Made by a program: the position numbers and the translations under genes
Source: Staphylococcus hominis subsp. hominis
GTDB taxonomy: Bacteria > Bacillota > Bacilli > Staphylococcales > Staphylococcaceae
DNA: 64,000 bases
NCBI RefSeq assembly: GCF_002901845.1
Contig: NZ_PPQE01000025.1
Span: 583,406 to 647,405 of the forward strand
Direction: 5' to 3'
The notes under the pieces: model-generated
Databases searched by the model: none
Told to the model about the DNA's origin: nothing
The model's input: the letters and a program-made list of their open reading frames with translations, nothing else
Part shown: in pieces, positions 19,652-29,915 of the stretch
How positions within the stretch are numbered: the first letter of the stretch is position 1
Layout: each line of letters begins with the position of its first letter

Positions 19652-20518
19652 TTGGCTACATTTAAAGATTTTAGAAACAGTGTGAAGCCAAACTGGTGCC
19701 CAGGATGTGGAGACTTTTCAGTACAAGCTGCAATTCAAAAAGCAGCAGCAAATTTAGGTTTAGAACCTGAAGAAGTGGCATTAATTACGGGAATAGGTTG
19801 TTCAGGTCGTTTATCAGGCTATATTAACTCTTATGGGGTACATGGTATTCATGGGCGTGCATTACCTCTTGCCCAAGGAGTGAAAATGGCTAATAAAGAT
19901 TTAACAGTCATTGCTTCAGGTGGCGACGGTGATGGTTATGCTATTGGCATGGGTCATACAATTCATGCATTACGCCGCAATATGAATATTACTTATATTG
20001 TTATGGATAACCAAATTTATGGCCTAACTAAAGGTCAAACGTCTCCATCTTCTGCTGTTGGATTTGTAACTAAATCAACACCTAAAGGAAATATAGAAAA
20101 AAATGTTGCGCCATTAGAACTAGCACTATCATCAGGTGCTACATTTGTAGCACAAGGTTTTTCAAGTGATATTAAAGCATTGACAAAATTAATTGAAGAT
20201 GCAATTAATCATGATGGTTTTTCATTTGTAAATGTGTTTTCTCCATGTGTGACATATAATAAAGTGAATACGTATGATTGGTTTAAAGAACATTTAACTA
20301 GTATTGAAGATATTGAAAATTATGATCCAACAGATAAACAATTAGCGATGAAAACTGTATTAGAACACGAATCACTAGTTAAAGGTATTGTATATCAAGA
20401 CACAACAACACCTTCATATGAATCACAAATTGAAGAATTAGATGAAAGTGCATTAACTAAAAGAGATATCCATCTTTCTGAGCAAGAGTTTAATGACTTA
20501 ACTGCTCAATTTGTATAA
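19652..20518 (+). CDS. korB: 2-oxoacid:ferredoxin oxidoreductase, beta subunit
   Basis: 288 codons from TTG 19652, directly after the alpha subunit's TAA; AAGGAG within the end of korA serves as ribosome site. It holds thiamine diphosphate and an iron-sulfur cluster: the cysteines are in NWCPGCGDFS and GIGCSGR, plus a later cysteine in VFSPCVTYNK. The TPP-binding region is SGGDGDGYAIGMGHTIHALR with the downstream MDNQIYGLTKGQTSPS. Forms a heterotetramer with KorA. A strong terminator follows, so korAB is a two-gene unit. Confidence 0.94.
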   Translation: MATFKDFRNSVKPNWCPGCGDFSVQAAIQKAAANLGLEPEEVALITGIGCSGRLSGYINSYGVHGIHGRALPLAQGVKMANKDLTVIASGGDGDGYAIGMGHTIHALRRNMNITYIVMDNQIYGLTKGQTSPSSAVGFVTKSTPKGNIEKNVAPLELALSSGATFVAQGFSSDIKALTKLIEDAINHDGFSFVNVFSPCVTYNKVNTYDWFKEHLTSIEDIENYDPTDKQLAMKTVLEHESLVKGIVYQDTTTPSYESQIEELDESALTKRDIHLSEQEFNDLTAQFV

Positions 20519-20524
20519 TTTTTT

Positions 20525-20570
20525 TAAAGACATTCTTGAAAGCATCATATGACTTCAAGAATGTCTTTTA
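20525..20570 (+). terminator. Terminator after korB
   Basis: TAAAGACATTCTTGAA pairs perfectly with TTCAAGAATGTCTTTA across a 13-base loop, beginning 7 bases past the korB stop. The stem is A/T-rich at the ends and could also work on the minus strand. Confidence 0.85.
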
Positions 20571-20661
20571 ATTTAAGTTTAAATTTATAAAAATCTTGTT
20601 AAACTTCATTTATTTATTTTTATTAGGGAAGAAAATAATATAGTAAATAAAAGGAGTGGAA

Positions 20662-21285
20662 ATGTTGGATAAATTTAAATCAATGCAAGAATTGGAAAAA
20701 GAAACGATTGAAAATGAAGACTGGAAAATAATAACTAAAAACCGAAATAGCAGCGTTTCAATACTAGCAATTCATGGTGGAGGCATTGAACCCGCTACAA
20801 CTGAATTAGCAAGTATAATTGCTGATGAAGGCGGATATAATTACTTTACTTTCGAAGGTTTACGTAGTAAAGGAAATAAAGAGTTGCACGTAACTTCTAC
20901 ACGTTATGATAATAAAGATGCAATGAATTTGGTAACTGAAAGTAACCAAGCTATTGCTATTCATGGTTGTGAAGGGAACGAGAGCATTGCTTATGTTGGT
21001 GGGAAAGACGAACGTCTAAAATCACTCATCAAAGAACAATTAAATAATATTGGTATAAAAGCAAGTGAAGCACCAAGTCATATTTCAGGTCAACAGGATA
21101 ATAATATTGTTAATTGTACGACTAGAGGTATGGGCGTACAAATTGAGTTAACTACCTCATTACGTAAAACTTTTTTCAAAAATAATAAAACAAATCGAAA
21201 TAGTAGAGAAAATCAGTCAAATTGGGATAAATTAATGTGCGACTTTGCAAAAGCTATAAAATCTGCAATAGAAAATATAGAATAA
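20662..21285 (+). CDS. YjqB/PghP-like poly-gamma-glutamate hydrolase family protein (DUF867)
   Basis: 207 residues resembling the zinc-dependent family that contains Bacillus YjqB and the phage PghP enzyme, which cuts poly-gamma-glutamate. Candidate metal and substrate residues sit in SILAIHGGGIEPATTELA, NYFTFEGLRSKG, AIAIHGCEGNE and GVQIELTTSLR, matching the H...E...H pattern. ATG 20662 is chosen over GTG 20656 because AAGGAG covers the GTG itself. No signal peptide, so the protein appears cytoplasmic, which is odd for a capsule hydrolase. It stands alone after the korB terminator. Function in this cell is inference; phage origin is possible but nothing else nearby looks phage-derived. Confidence 0.72.
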   Translation: MLDKFKSMQELEKETIENEDWKIITKNRNSSVSILAIHGGGIEPATTELASIIADEGGYNYFTFEGLRSKGNKELHVTSTRYDNKDAMNLVTESNQAIAIHGCEGNESIAYVGGKDERLKSLIKEQLNNIGIKASEAPSHISGQQDNNIVNCTTRGMGVQIELTTSLRKTFFKNNKTNRNSRENQSNWDKLMCDFAKAIKSAIENIE

Positions 21286-21348
21286 CTCAGATTTATAAAG
21301 ATAATCATGATAAAATAAAATCATAAATAAATCATAGAGGTGAAATTT

Positions 21349-21645
21349 ATGCAAGATACGTTAATGAGTGTACAAATAGTTCCTAAAACACCTAATAATG
21401 ATGATGTTATTCCTTATGTAGATGAAGCGATTAAAATGATTGATCAGTCGGGACTACATTACAGAGTAGGTCCTCTTGAAACGACTGTCCAAGGTGATAT
21501 GAGTGAATGCTTAATTTTAATTCAAAAATTGAATGAAAGAATGGTTGAATTAGAATGTCCTAGTATTATTAGCCAAGTGAAGTTTTATCATGTGCCAGAA
21601 GGTATATCTATTGAAACTCTAACTGGTAAATATGACGAAGCATAA
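21349..21645 (+). CDS. Thiamine-binding-type protein, MTH1187/YkoF superfamily (DUF77)
   Basis: 98 residues with the ferredoxin-like fold pattern of the MTH1187 family: SVQIVPKTPNNDDVIPYVDE, then a central GLHYRVGPLETTVQGD and a helix-strand ending. Relatives bind thiamine or hydroxymethylpyrimidine-like ligands. ATG 21349 follows AGAGGTG at 6-7 bases; the in-frame GTG at 21340 lies inside that site. A putative thiazole transporter gene (thiW) sits 2 kb downstream, which supports a vitamin B1 connection. The ligand is inferred. Confidence 0.8.
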   Translation: MQDTLMSVQIVPKTPNNDDVIPYVDEAIKMIDQSGLHYRVGPLETTVQGDMSECLILIQKLNERMVELECPSIISQVKFYHVPEGISIETLTGKYDEA

Positions 21646-21674
21646 CATATTTTAAAGTTAAATAACGTTTAGTT

Positions 21675-21718
21675 AAAGTGGAGTAAGATTCAATATGACA
21701 TCTATTCCACTTTTTATT
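21675..21718 (+). terminator. Terminator after the DUF77 gene
   Basis: AAAGTGGAGTA pairs with TATTCCACTTT with one G-T wobble, followed by TTATTCA. It separates this gene from miaB. Confidence 0.75.
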
Positions 21719-21758
21719 CAATATTTAATAATAAAATATATTAATTTTTAACCTCTTT

Positions 21759-21787
21759 TTGCACTTTAATGCTAATTTTAATATAAT
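21759..21787 (+). promoter_or_regulatory. Promoter of miaB
   Basis: TTGCAC (21759-21764), 17-base spacer, TATAAT (21782-21787), about 40 bases before the miaB start codon. Confidence 0.65.
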
Positions 21788-21828
21788 GTACTAATAATAT
21801 TAGGGCATATAGAAAGGATTTTTGTAAA

Positions 21829-23373
21829 GTGAACGAAGAGCAAAGAAAAGCTGGTACGATAGATATTTTAGACGAACGTAATAAAAAAGCAGAAAAAGAC
21901 TATAGTAAATATTTCGAACATGTTTATCAACCACCTAATCTTAAAGAAGCAAAAAAACGTGGTAAACAAGATGTTCAATATAATCGAGATTTTCATATTG
22001 AAGATAAATATAAAGGTATGGGAAAAGGACGAACATTTTTAATTAAAACATATGGGTGTCAAATGAATGCACATGATACTGAAGTAATGGCAGGAATTTT
22101 GCAAGCTTTAGACTATCAAGCAACTGATGATATTAATGAAGCGGACGTTATATTAATTAATACATGTGCTATTCGTGAAAATGCTGAAAATAAAGTATTT
22201 AGTGAAATAGGTAATTTAAAACATTTAAAGAAAAATAGACCTGAAACGTTAATTGGTGTATGCGGTTGTATGTCACAAGAAGAATCCGTTGTAAATAAAA
22301 TTTTAAAATCATATCAAAATGTGGATATGATTTTTGGAACGCATAACATACATAAATTACCTGAAATTTTAGAAGAAGCATATTTATCAAAAGCCATGGT
22401 CGTTGAGGTTTGGTCTAAAGAAGGCGACGTTATTGAAAACCTACCTAAAGTGCGTGAAGGAAGTACAAAAGCATGGGTTAATATTATGTATGGATGTGAT
22501 AAATTCTGTACATACTGTATTGTACCTTTTACACGAGGAAAAGAACGCAGTCGTAGACCACAAGATATCATTGAAGAAGTTCGAGAACTCGCTCGTGAAG
22601 GTTATAAAGAAATTACACTTCTAGGACAAAATGTTAATTCATATGGAAAAGATATTAAAGATTTAGATTATGGCTTAGGTGATTTATTAGAGGATATTTC
22701 TAAAATTGACATTCCACGTGTACGTTTTACAACGAGTCATCCTTGGGATTTTACAGATAGAATGATTGAAGTGATTGCAAAAGGTGGAAATATCGTTCCT
22801 CACATTCATTTACCTGTGCAATCTGGAAATAATGCTGTATTAAAAATAATGGGACGTAAATATTCACGTGAAAGTTACTTGGATTTAGTTGATAGAATTA
22901 AAGAAGCTATTCCTAATGTCGCTCTTACTACTGACATAATAGTAGGATATCCTAACGAAACAGAAGAACAATTTGAAGAAACACTTTCATTATACGATGA
23001 AGTTCAATTTGAACATGCTTATACGTATTTGTATTCACAAAGAGACGGTACGCCTGCTGCTAAAATGAAAGATAATGTTCCAACTGAAGTGAAAAAAGAT
23101 CGCTTGCAACGTTTAAATAAAAAAGTTGGTCAATATTCAGAAAAAGCAATGCAAAATTATGAAGGACAAGTTGTTACTGTTTTATGTGAAGGAACAAGTA
23201 AAAAAGATGAAACAGTTCTAGCAGGTTATACTGAAAAAAATAAATTAGTTAACTTTAAAGGACCTCGTGAAGCTATTGGTCAACTTGTTGATGTTAAAGT
23301 TAAAGAAGCAAAACAATACTCACTAAATGGTGAATTTTTACATTTTCATAATCAAGTTATGGTGACTAATTAA
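21829..23373 (+). CDS. miaB: tRNA-2-methylthio-N6-dimethylallyladenosine synthase
   Basis: Radical-SAM enzyme that adds the methylthio group to i6A37 of tRNAs reading U-starting codons; the isopentenyl group comes from MiaA, also in this window. 514 codons from GTG 21829, a start supported by GAAAGGA upstream and by the conserved long N-terminal extension of staphylococcal MiaB. The N-terminal MTTase domain holds three cluster cysteines ([31 protein letters not shown]). The radical-SAM motif is CDKFCTYC near residue 223, and a TRAM domain closes the protein. ricA begins one base after the stop. Confidence 0.97.
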   Translation: MNEEQRKAGTIDILDERNKKAEKDYSKYFEHVYQPPNLKEAKKRGKQDVQYNRDFHIEDKYKGMGKGRTFLIKTYGCQMNAHDTEVMAGILQALDYQATDDINEADVILINTCAIRENAENKVFSEIGNLKHLKKNRPETLIGVCGCMSQEESVVNKILKSYQNVDMIFGTHNIHKLPEILEEAYLSKAMVVEVWSKEGDVIENLPKVREGSTKAWVNIMYGCDKFCTYCIVPFTRGKERSRRPQDIIEEVRELAREGYKEITLLGQNVNSYGKDIKDLDYGLGDLLEDISKIDIPRVRFTTSHPWDFTDRMIEVIAKGGNIVPHIHLPVQSGNNAVLKIMGRKYSRESYLDLVDRIKEAIPNVALTTDIIVGYPNETEEQFEETLSLYDEVQFEHAYTYLYSQRDGTPAAKMKDNVPTEVKKDRLQRLNKKVGQYSEKAMQNYEGQVVTVLCEGTSKKDETVLAGYTEKNKLVNFKGPREAIGQLVDVKVKEAKQYSLNGEFLHFHNQVMVTN

Positions 23374-23374
23374 T

Positions 23375-23743
23375 ATGTATGAAAAAGAAGATATTCTAAA
23401 GCAAGCAAATAGTGTATCGAACAAAATAAAGGCACTAGAATTGATTAAACAATATCAAAATGTAGAGCAACAAATTCATGAGAATACATCAATTGAACAA
23501 AAAATGAAACAATTAAAATTGCAACAAAAACAATCAGTAAATTTTCAAAATTATGGCAAGCATCAGGCTTATCAAAAATCTGAAGAAGAAATTTCTCAAC
23601 TTGAAAAAGAAATCAATGCATTACCTATTGTTGAAGAATTTCGGTCAGCGCAATTTGAAGCAAATGAGTTGTTGCAATTGATGGTTTCTACTATGGAACA
23701 AAGTTTAAATAATCATAATGAAAAAGCACATCACGACTCATAA
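23375..23743 (+). CDS. ricA: RicA (YmcA), YlbF/YmcA family
   Basis: 122-residue, almost wholly helical protein (coiled-coil pattern in residues 20-90: EQQIHENTSIEQKMKQLKLQ). In Bacillus YmcA (RicA) joins YlbF and YaaT in a complex that directs RNase Y maturation of mRNAs and supports competence and biofilm formation. Gene order miaB-ymcA is conserved. Its start lies one base after the miaB stop, so translation is coupled. In this window rny lies 7 kb upstream, which gives the complex its partner. Confidence 0.88.
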   Translation: MYEKEDILKQANSVSNKIKALELIKQYQNVEQQIHENTSIEQKMKQLKLQQKQSVNFQNYGKHQAYQKSEEEISQLEKEINALPIVEEFRSAQFEANELLQLMVSTMEQSLNNHNEKAHHDS

Positions 23744-23763
23744 ACAGAAGGGAATATTCAAAG

Positions 23764-24252
23764 ATGAAAACTAAAAAACTTACCATTACAGCTTTACTCA
23801 TTGCTTTTAATGTCGTATTTAGTAGTTTTATTATTATACCTTTAGGTCCAGTAAAAGCAGCCCCAGTACAACATTTTGTAAATGTACTATGTGCGGTTTT
23901 TGTAGGGCCATGGTATGGTTTAGCACAGGCTTTGATTTCTTCTTTAATAAGAATAACATTTGGAACTGGCAGTGCTTTTGCCTTTCCTGGTAGTATGATT
24001 GGTGTGTTTCTAGCTAGCCTCTTTTATATGTATAGAAAGCACATATTTATGGCTGCAGTTGGAGAAGTGATTGGAACTGGAATCATTGGTAGTTTAATGT
24101 GCATTCCACTATCTTGGATATTAGGTTTGCAACATTTCTTTATCAAACCATTAATGCTTGTATTTGTAGTTTCAAGTTTTCTTGGTGCAGCGATTAGTTA
24201 TATCTTACTTATAGTGTTAAAAAAACGAGGATTATTAGATAAATTCAAATAA
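23764..24252 (+). CDS. thiW: ThiW-like ECF transporter S component
   Basis: 162-residue integral membrane protein with about five helices (TALLIAFNVVFSSFIIIPLG; GPWYGLAQALISSLIRITFG; GSMIGVFLASLFYMY; VIGTGIIGSLMCIPLSWILG; ending AISYILLIVLKKRG). It matches the ThiW family, predicted substrate-binding subunits for the thiazole moiety of thiamine that work with shared energy-coupling modules; those genes are not in this window. GAAGGGA precedes ATG 23764 and only 20 bases separate it from ricA. There is no room for a TPP riboswitch, so control would have to act on the miaB promoter or be absent. Confidence 0.82.
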   Translation: MKTKKLTITALLIAFNVVFSSFIIIPLGPVKAAPVQHFVNVLCAVFVGPWYGLAQALISSLIRITFGTGSAFAFPGSMIGVFLASLFYMYRKHIFMAAVGEVIGTGIIGSLMCIPLSWILGLQHFFIKPLMLVFVVSSFLGAAISYILLIVLKKRGLLDKFK

Positions 24253-24263
24253 ATATTTTATTT

Positions 24264-24336
24264 AAGATTATCATTTCATACACTTAATAAGTTTAGTGCT
24301 TATTAAGCGTAGTAAAGAGATGATAATCTTTTATTT
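24264..24336 (+). terminator. Two-stage terminator after thiW
   Basis: Outer stem AAGATTATCAT with ATGATAATCTT (24264-24274 and 24320-24330) encloses an inner stem CTTAATAAG with CTTATTAAG (24283-24291, 24299-24307). A T-rich tail follows. Confidence 0.8.
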
Positions 24337-24455
24337 TTAAGTTGTAGAATAATATTCTAATTTGGATAACGAGCGCTTCAGTATGACATATGTTAAAATA
24401 TACAAGTTAAAATGTGAGAAGAAAAAAGTATATATCAGTAAGGTTGTGAAAAAAT

Positions 24456-27077
24456 ATGGCTAATGTGACACCTATGATGCAACAATATTTAAAAATAAAA
24501 TCTCAATATCAAGATTGCTTATTGTTTTTTAGATTAGGCGATTTTTATGAAATGTTCTTTGAAGATGCTAAAGAAGCATCTAGAGTATTAGAAATTACCT
24601 TAACTAAAAGAGATGCTAAAAAAGAAAATCCAATTCCAATGTGTGGCGTTCCGTATCACTCAGCAAATAGCTATATTGAAACACTCATTAACAATGGATA
24701 TAAAGTTGCTATTTGTGAACAGATGGAAGATCCAAAACAAACTAAAGGCATGGTTAAAAGAGAAGTAGTTAAAGTAGTCACGCCTGGAACAATGATGGAA
24801 CAAGGCGGAATGGATGAAAATCAAAATAATTATATTCTTAGTTTCATTCAGAATGAAAATGGATACGCATTAAGTTATTGTGATGTTTCTACTGGTGAAT
24901 TAAAAGCTACCAATTTTGAAGATGAAAGCACGTTAATTAATGAAATCATTACGATTAACCCAAATGAAATTGTAGTACGAGAAGACATAAATGAAGATTT
25001 AAAAAAACAAATTTCACTTACTACTGAAACGATTACAGTTAGAGAAGAAATTTCTGATATGGAATATAGTGTCAATACATTAGAAAATAATTTAATGTTT
25101 TTGACAACACAATTATTGTTAGATTATATTCATCATACTCAAAAAAGAGATTTGTCTCATATTGAAGATGTGATAACTTATGCAGCGATTGACTTTATGA
25201 AAATGGATTATTATGCAAAACGCAATTTAGAGCTTACTGAAAGCATACGTTTAAAAAGTAAAAAAGGAACATTATTATGGTTAATGGATGAAACAAAAAC
25301 ACCTATGGGTGCAAGACGCTTGAAACAGTGGATTGATCGCCCACTTATTCATAAAGATAATATTGAACAACGATTAGATATCGTAGAATCATTTATTGAT
25401 CATTTTATAGAAAGAGATACTTTAAGAGGTTACCTTAATCAAGTATACGATATTGAAAGATTAGTAGGACGAGTAAGTTATGGAAATGTAAATGCTCGAG
25501 ATTTGATTCAACTCAAACATTCTATTTCTGAAATTCCAAATATTAAATCACTTCTTGAACAAATGGATAATGTGACAACAACGCAGTTTAGCACATTAGA
25601 ACCATTAGAAGATTTACTGAAAGTTTTGGAAGATAGTTTAGTAGAAGAACCACCTATTTCAGTCAAAGATGGGGGACTGTTCAAACAAGGATTCAGTAAA
25701 CAACTAGATGAGTATTTAGAAGCATCTAAAAATGGAAAAGATTGGCTAGCACAACTTCAAGCGAAAGAACGTGAAAGAACAGGTATCAAATCTTTAAAAA
25801 TTAGCTACAATAAAGTTTTTGGTTACTTTATTGAAATCACACGTGCTAATCTTCAAGGATTCGAACCAAGCGAGCATGACTATCATCGTAAACAAACTTT
25901 ATCTAATGCAGAAAGATTTATTACAGACGAATTAAAAGAAAAAGAAGATATTATTTTAGGTGCAGAAGATAAAGCAATTGAATTAGAATATCAACTGTTT
26001 ATTCGATTGAGAGAGCATGTTAAATCATATACTGAAAGATTACAAAGACAAGCAAAAGTGATATCAGAGCTTGATTGTTTACAAAGTTTTGCAGAAATTG
26101 CACAAAAATATAACTATGTTAGACCAGAATTTAGTGATGATAAGACATTGAACTTAGAAAATTCTAGACATCCCGTTGTAGAACGCGTGATGGATTATAA
26201 TGATTATGTACCAAATGATTGTTATCTTGATCAAAATAACTTTATTTACTTGATTACTGGCCCAAATATGTCTGGTAAATCAACTTATATGCGTCAAGTA
26301 GCAATCATTAGTATCATGGCACAAATGGGAGCTTATGTACCATGTGATAATGCAATATTACCTATTTTTGATCAAATTTTTACAAGAATTGGTGCAGCAG
26401 ATGATTTAGTATCCGGTAAAAGTACCTTTATGGTTGAAATGCTAGAAGCACAAAAAGCATTAACATACGCAACAGCAGATAGTTTAATCATCTTTGATGA
26501 AATCGGGCGAGGAACGTCAACATATGATGGCTTATCTTTAGCGCAAGCTATGATTGAATATGTAGCTGAAACATCACATGCTAAGACACTTTTTTCAACT
26601 CATTATCATGAATTAACAACATTAGATCAACAGCTATCTAGTTTGAAAAATGTACATGTAGCAGCAGATGAGTATCAAGGTGAACTTATTTTCCTTCATA
26701 AAGTTAAAGAAGGTGCCGTTGATGATAGTTATGGTATTCAAGTTGCTAAACTAGCAAATCTTCCTGAGAAAGTAATTGAAAGAGCTCAAGTTATTTTAAA
26801 TGCGTTTGAACAAAATGGATTATCAGATGAGAATGTCAATCGTAAACAGTATAATGACAACTCTAAAGATATTGAAAATAAGGATCATTTAATTAATAAG
26901 GAAGAACACTCAACTATTAAACAAACAGATGTGTTTGAACAAACAAGTTTTGACTTATTTAATTCGAATGAAACACAAAGTGAAATAGAGGCACAAATTA
27001 AAAATTTAAATATTTCAAATATGACACCTATTGAAGCATTACTTAAGTTAAGCGAATTACAAAATCAGTTAAGATAG
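24456..27077 (+). CDS. mutS: DNA mismatch repair protein MutS
   Basis: Mismatch-recognition ATPase, 873 residues. The N-terminal domain has the mismatch-probing phenylalanine motif ([10 protein letters not shown]). The lever and clamp domains run through the middle, and the ATPase domain carries Walker [10 protein letters not shown] near residue 602, then FMVEM, Walker [17 protein letters not shown] and the STHYHE histidine. The C-terminal tail includes the beta-clamp-type region and ends with the helix-u-turn-helix dimer motif ([17 protein letters not shown]). mutL follows after 12 bases, so the two form an operon. Confidence 0.98.
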   Translation: MANVTPMMQQYLKIKSQYQDCLLFFRLGDFYEMFFEDAKEASRVLEITLTKRDAKKENPIPMCGVPYHSANSYIETLINNGYKVAICEQMEDPKQTKGMVKREVVKVVTPGTMMEQGGMDENQNNYILSFIQNENGYALSYCDVSTGELKATNFEDESTLINEIITINPNEIVVREDINEDLKKQISLTTETITVREEISDMEYSVNTLENNLMFLTTQLLLDYIHHTQKRDLSHIEDVITYAAIDFMKMDYYAKRNLELTESIRLKSKKGTLLWLMDETKTPMGARRLKQWIDRPLIHKDNIEQRLDIVESFIDHFIERDTLRGYLNQVYDIERLVGRVSYGNVNARDLIQLKHSISEIPNIKSLLEQMDNVTTTQFSTLEPLEDLLKVLEDSLVEEPPISVKDGGLFKQGFSKQLDEYLEASKNGKDWLAQLQAKERERTGIKSLKISYNKVFGYFIEITRANLQGFEPSEHDYHRKQTLSNAERFITDELKEKEDIILGAEDKAIELEYQLFIRLREHVKSYTERLQRQAKVISELDCLQSFAEIAQKYNYVRPEFSDDKTLNLENSRHPVVERVMDYNDYVPNDCYLDQNNFIYLITGPNMSGKSTYMRQVAIISIMAQMGAYVPCDNAILPIFDQIFTRIGAADDLVSGKSTFMVEMLEAQKALTYATADSLIIFDEIGRGTSTYDGLSLAQAMIEYVAETSHAKTLFSTHYHELTTLDQQLSSLKNVHVAADEYQGELIFLHKVKEGAVDDSYGIQVAKLANLPEKVIERAQVILNAFEQNGLSDENVNRKQYNDNSKDIENKDHLINKEEHSTIKQTDVFEQTSFDLFNSNETQSEIEAQIKNLNISNMTPIEALLKLSELQNQLR

Positions 27078-27089
27078 AGGTGTTAATTC

Positions 27090-29114
27090 ATGGGTAAAAT
27101 TAAAGAATTACAAACATCTTTAGCAAATAAAATTGCTGCAGGTGAAGTGGTTGAACGTCCTAGTTCAGTAGTAAAAGAACTACTTGAAAATGCAATTGAT
27201 GCTAAGGCGACTGAAATTAATATAGAAGTAGAACAATCAGGTATTTCCTCAATTCGTGTAGTCGACAATGGAACTGGAATTGAGCAAGATGATTTGCAAC
27301 TTGTTTTTCATCGTCACGCTACCAGTAAAATAAATGATGATGACGATTTGTTTCATATCAGAACATTAGGATTTCGAGGTGAAGCACTGGCTAGTATTTC
27401 ATCTGTAGCTAAAGTGACACTTAAAACGTGTACAGATAATGAAAATGGTCACGAAATTTATGCTGAAAATGGTGAAATATTATCTCAAAAACCAGCAAAA
27501 GCCAAAAAAGGAACAGATATTAAAGTAGAATCATTATTTTATAATACGCCAGCTCGGTTAAAATATATTAAAAGTTTATATACAGAATTAGGAAAAATTA
27601 CAGATATTGTTAATCGAATGGCAATGAGTCATCCAAATATTCGTTTTTCACTTATATCTGATGGAAAAACGATGTTAAAAACGAATGGCTCTGGAAGAAC
27701 AAATGAAGTGATGGCTGAAATATATGGTATTAAAGTTGCAAAAGATTTAGTTCACATTTCTGGCGATACGAGTGACTATCATTTAGAAGGATTTGTTGCT
27801 AAACCGGAACATTCTCGTAGTAATAAACATTATATTTCAATTTTTATTAATGGTCGATATATCAAAAATTTCGCTTTAAATAAAGCTATTACTGAAGGAT
27901 ATCATACACTTCTAACCATAGGTCGTTATCCTATTTGCTATATCAATATAGAAATGGATCCAATTTTAGTAGATGTCAATGTGCACCCAACGAAACTTGA
28001 AGTTAGACTTTCAAAAGAAGAACAACTTTATAATTTAATTATTGAAAAAATTAGACATGCATTTAAAGATAGAATATTAATTCCTAAAAATGATTTAGAT
28101 CGAACACCTAAAAAAAATAAAGTATTGCATACGTTTGAACAGCAAAAAATCGATTTTGAACAAAAACAACAAAATATTTCAAATCAAACAAAACAATTAG
28201 AAAATAAAAATGACCCCAACGTTTCGACTAACAATACCTTTTCAACAATAAGTCCTCAATATGATGAAGAACATACCTCTGATGATTCTTACACTAGAGA
28301 AGATAACGAACATTCTAGTGTCTATAATAATAAACGTAGTATGGATAAAGATTACTTCGACATTCAAAAAGATATTTTAAATAGTTTAGATCGTGCTGAG
28401 TCTTCAATCGATAACACTCGACATGATGAAACCAATATTTATAATTATGATGAAAATGAAGACTTTCAAGAGAATGTTACAAATCAAAAAGAACAAGATA
28501 TTAAAGGTAAAGTAAGTTCAACACCGTCTCGACGTGTGCCATATATGGAGGTAGTTGGTCAAGTACACGGTACCTATATTATTGCTCAAAATGAAAATGG
28601 AATGTTTATGATAGATCAACATGCTGCTCAAGAACGTATTAAATACGAATATTTCAGAGAAAAGATAGGCGAAGTATCAAATGAAGTACAAGATTTGTTA
28701 ATTCCTTTAACATTTCATTTCTCAAAAGACGAACAATTAATTATTGATCAATATAGAGAAGAACTTGATAAAGTAGGGGTTCATTTAGAACATTTTGGTG
28801 GATATGATTATATTGTAAATAGTTATCCAGTATGGTTTCCTAAAGTGGAAGCAGAGGAAATTATTAAAGATATGATTGAACTAGTATTAAATCATAAAAA
28901 AATTGACGTTAAAAAAATGCGCGAAGACGCAGCTATTATGATGAGTTGTAAGAAGTCAATTAAAGCAAATCATTACTTGAAAATGAATGAAATGGCAGAT
29001 TTAATTGATCAATTAAGAGAAGCGGAAGATCCATTTACTTGTCCTCATGGTAGACCAATTATTATTAACTTTTCAAATTATGAATTAGAGAAATTATTTA
29101 AACGAGTAATGTAG
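27090..29114 (+). CDS. mutL: DNA mismatch repair protein MutL (endonuclease type)
   Basis: 674 residues. The GHKL ATPase motifs are present in order: [29 protein letters not shown] and a lysine-bearing segment of the transducer domain. A long, low-complexity, Asn/Asp/Glu-rich linker covers residues about 340-480. The C-terminal domain has [12 protein letters not shown], the metal-binding endonuclease motif DQHAx2Ex4E found in organisms without MutH, and later SCKKSIKA and CPHGRP. GAGGTG precedes ATG 27090. It is the second gene of mutSL and lies 15 bases from glpP. Confidence 0.97.
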   Translation: MGKIKELQTSLANKIAAGEVVERPSSVVKELLENAIDAKATEINIEVEQSGISSIRVVDNGTGIEQDDLQLVFHRHATSKINDDDDLFHIRTLGFRGEALASISSVAKVTLKTCTDNENGHEIYAENGEILSQKPAKAKKGTDIKVESLFYNTPARLKYIKSLYTELGKITDIVNRMAMSHPNIRFSLISDGKTMLKTNGSGRTNEVMAEIYGIKVAKDLVHISGDTSDYHLEGFVAKPEHSRSNKHYISIFINGRYIKNFALNKAITEGYHTLLTIGRYPICYINIEMDPILVDVNVHPTKLEVRLSKEEQLYNLIIEKIRHAFKDRILIPKNDLDRTPKKNKVLHTFEQQKIDFEQKQQNISNQTKQLENKNDPNVSTNNTFSTISPQYDEEHTSDDSYTREDNEHSSVYNNKRSMDKDYFDIQKDILNSLDRAESSIDNTRHDETNIYNYDENEDFQENVTNQKEQDIKGKVSSTPSRRVPYMEVVGQVHGTYIIAQNENGMFMIDQHAAQERIKYEYFREKIGEVSNEVQDLLIPLTFHFSKDEQLIIDQYREELDKVGVHLEHFGGYDYIVNSYPVWFPKVEAEEIIKDMIELVLNHKKIDVKKMREDAAIMMSCKKSIKANHYLKMNEMADLIDQLREAEDPFTCPHGRPIIINFSNYELEKLFKRVM

Positions 29115-29129
29115 AAGGGATGCATAGAA

Positions 29130-29663
29130 ATGAAAGAACACGTACTACCAGCAATTCGAAATATGAAAGATTTAGAGAAATTAACTCAAACGGATTATAA
29201 AGTGTGTGTCCTTTTAGATATGCATGTAGGTCATTTAAGAAGCATTATAGAGTTACTTAAAAAACATGACATTGAAGTATATATTCATATTGATTTAATT
29301 AAAGGAATGGCACATGATGAATATGCATGTGAATATATCATTCAAACTTATAAACCAAAAGGGATTGTTTCAACAAAAACAAAAGTCATTCAAAAAGCAA
29401 AATCATTAAATGTACTTACTATTTTTAGAGTTTTTATTATTGATAGTCAAGCACTCAATCGTAGTATACAACTTATAAAGAAAGTGACCCCAGATTATGT
29501 TGAAGTACTACCAGGTATTGCTCATAAAATTGTTGAAAATGTAAGAGAAGCAACAACTGCTAAAATTATAGCAGGTGGGTTAATCGAAGAAGAAAAAGAA
29601 GTGAATGATGCGATTAATAGTGGTGCAAGCTATGTAACCACAAGTAATAGAAAATTGTGGTAG
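29130..29663 (+). CDS. glpP: Glycerol uptake operon antiterminator
   Basis: 177-residue TIM-barrel-like regulator (LDMHVGHLRSIIELLKKHDI; HIDLIKGMAHDEYACEYI; GIVSTKTKVIQKAK; IIAGGLIEEEKEVNDAINSG). Bound to glycerol-3-phosphate it prevents termination in glp leaders. Two such leaders are visible downstream, before glpF and before glpD. It lies 15 bases after mutL, so it may be cotranscribed with mutSL, and is followed by its own terminator ahead of glpF. Confidence 0.94.
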   Translation: MKEHVLPAIRNMKDLEKLTQTDYKVCVLLDMHVGHLRSIIELLKKHDIEVYIHIDLIKGMAHDEYACEYIIQTYKPKGIVSTKTKVIQKAKSLNVLTIFRVFIIDSQALNRSIQLIKKVTPDYVEVLPGIAHKIVENVREATTAKIIAGGLIEEEKEVNDAINSGASYVTTSNRKLW

Positions 29664-29676
29664 AAATTATATTTTT

Positions 29677-29712
29677 AACCTGAGACAAATATTGAGGTCT
29701 CAGGTTTTTTTA
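29677..29712 (+). terminator. Terminator after glpP
   Basis: AACCTGAGAC pairs perfectly with GTCTCAGGTT across a 10-base loop, followed by TTTTT. Confidence 0.9.
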
Positions 29713-29788
29713 TGTATTACTAAAAAATAATTATAGTACGTTGTTTTAATCTACAAAATAAATTATGACAATTTTTTTACAAAAGCTA

Positions 29789-29818
29789 TTGACAACGCTT
29801 ACAACAATTTTGTATGAT
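29789..29818 (+). promoter_or_regulatory. glpFK promoter with overlapping cre site
   Basis: TTGACA (29789-29794), 18-base spacer, TATGAT (29813-29818). Bases 29790-29803 read TGTAAGCGTTGTCA on the minus strand, matching the CcpA consensus TGWAARCGYTWNCW except one position. The overlap with the -35 box predicts repression of glycerol uptake when preferred sugars are present. Confidence 0.8.
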
Positions 29819-29849
29819 TTATACAAGTTAATATTTGAATGAGAGATGA

Positions 29850-29903
29850 AGAGATTTCTGCAAGCCGAATTATGTAAGTTTGTAGAAGTCTCTTTGCTTT
29901 TTA
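29850..29903 (+). promoter_or_regulatory. GlpP-responsive leader terminator of glpF
   Basis: AGAGATTTCTGCAA (29850-29863) pairs with TTGTAGAAGTCTCT (29880-29893) with two wobble-type positions, followed by TTGCTTTTT just before the glpF ribosome site. A terminator inside the leader of a glp gene, with glpP immediately upstream, is the known GlpP antitermination arrangement. Confidence 0.82.
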
Positions 29904-29915
29904 GGAGGTTAAAGC

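Noticed and set aside
20656-20661. GTG 20656 as the start of the YjqB-like gene
   Set aside because: The codon lies within the AAGGAG ribosome site; ATG 20662 is correctly spaced.
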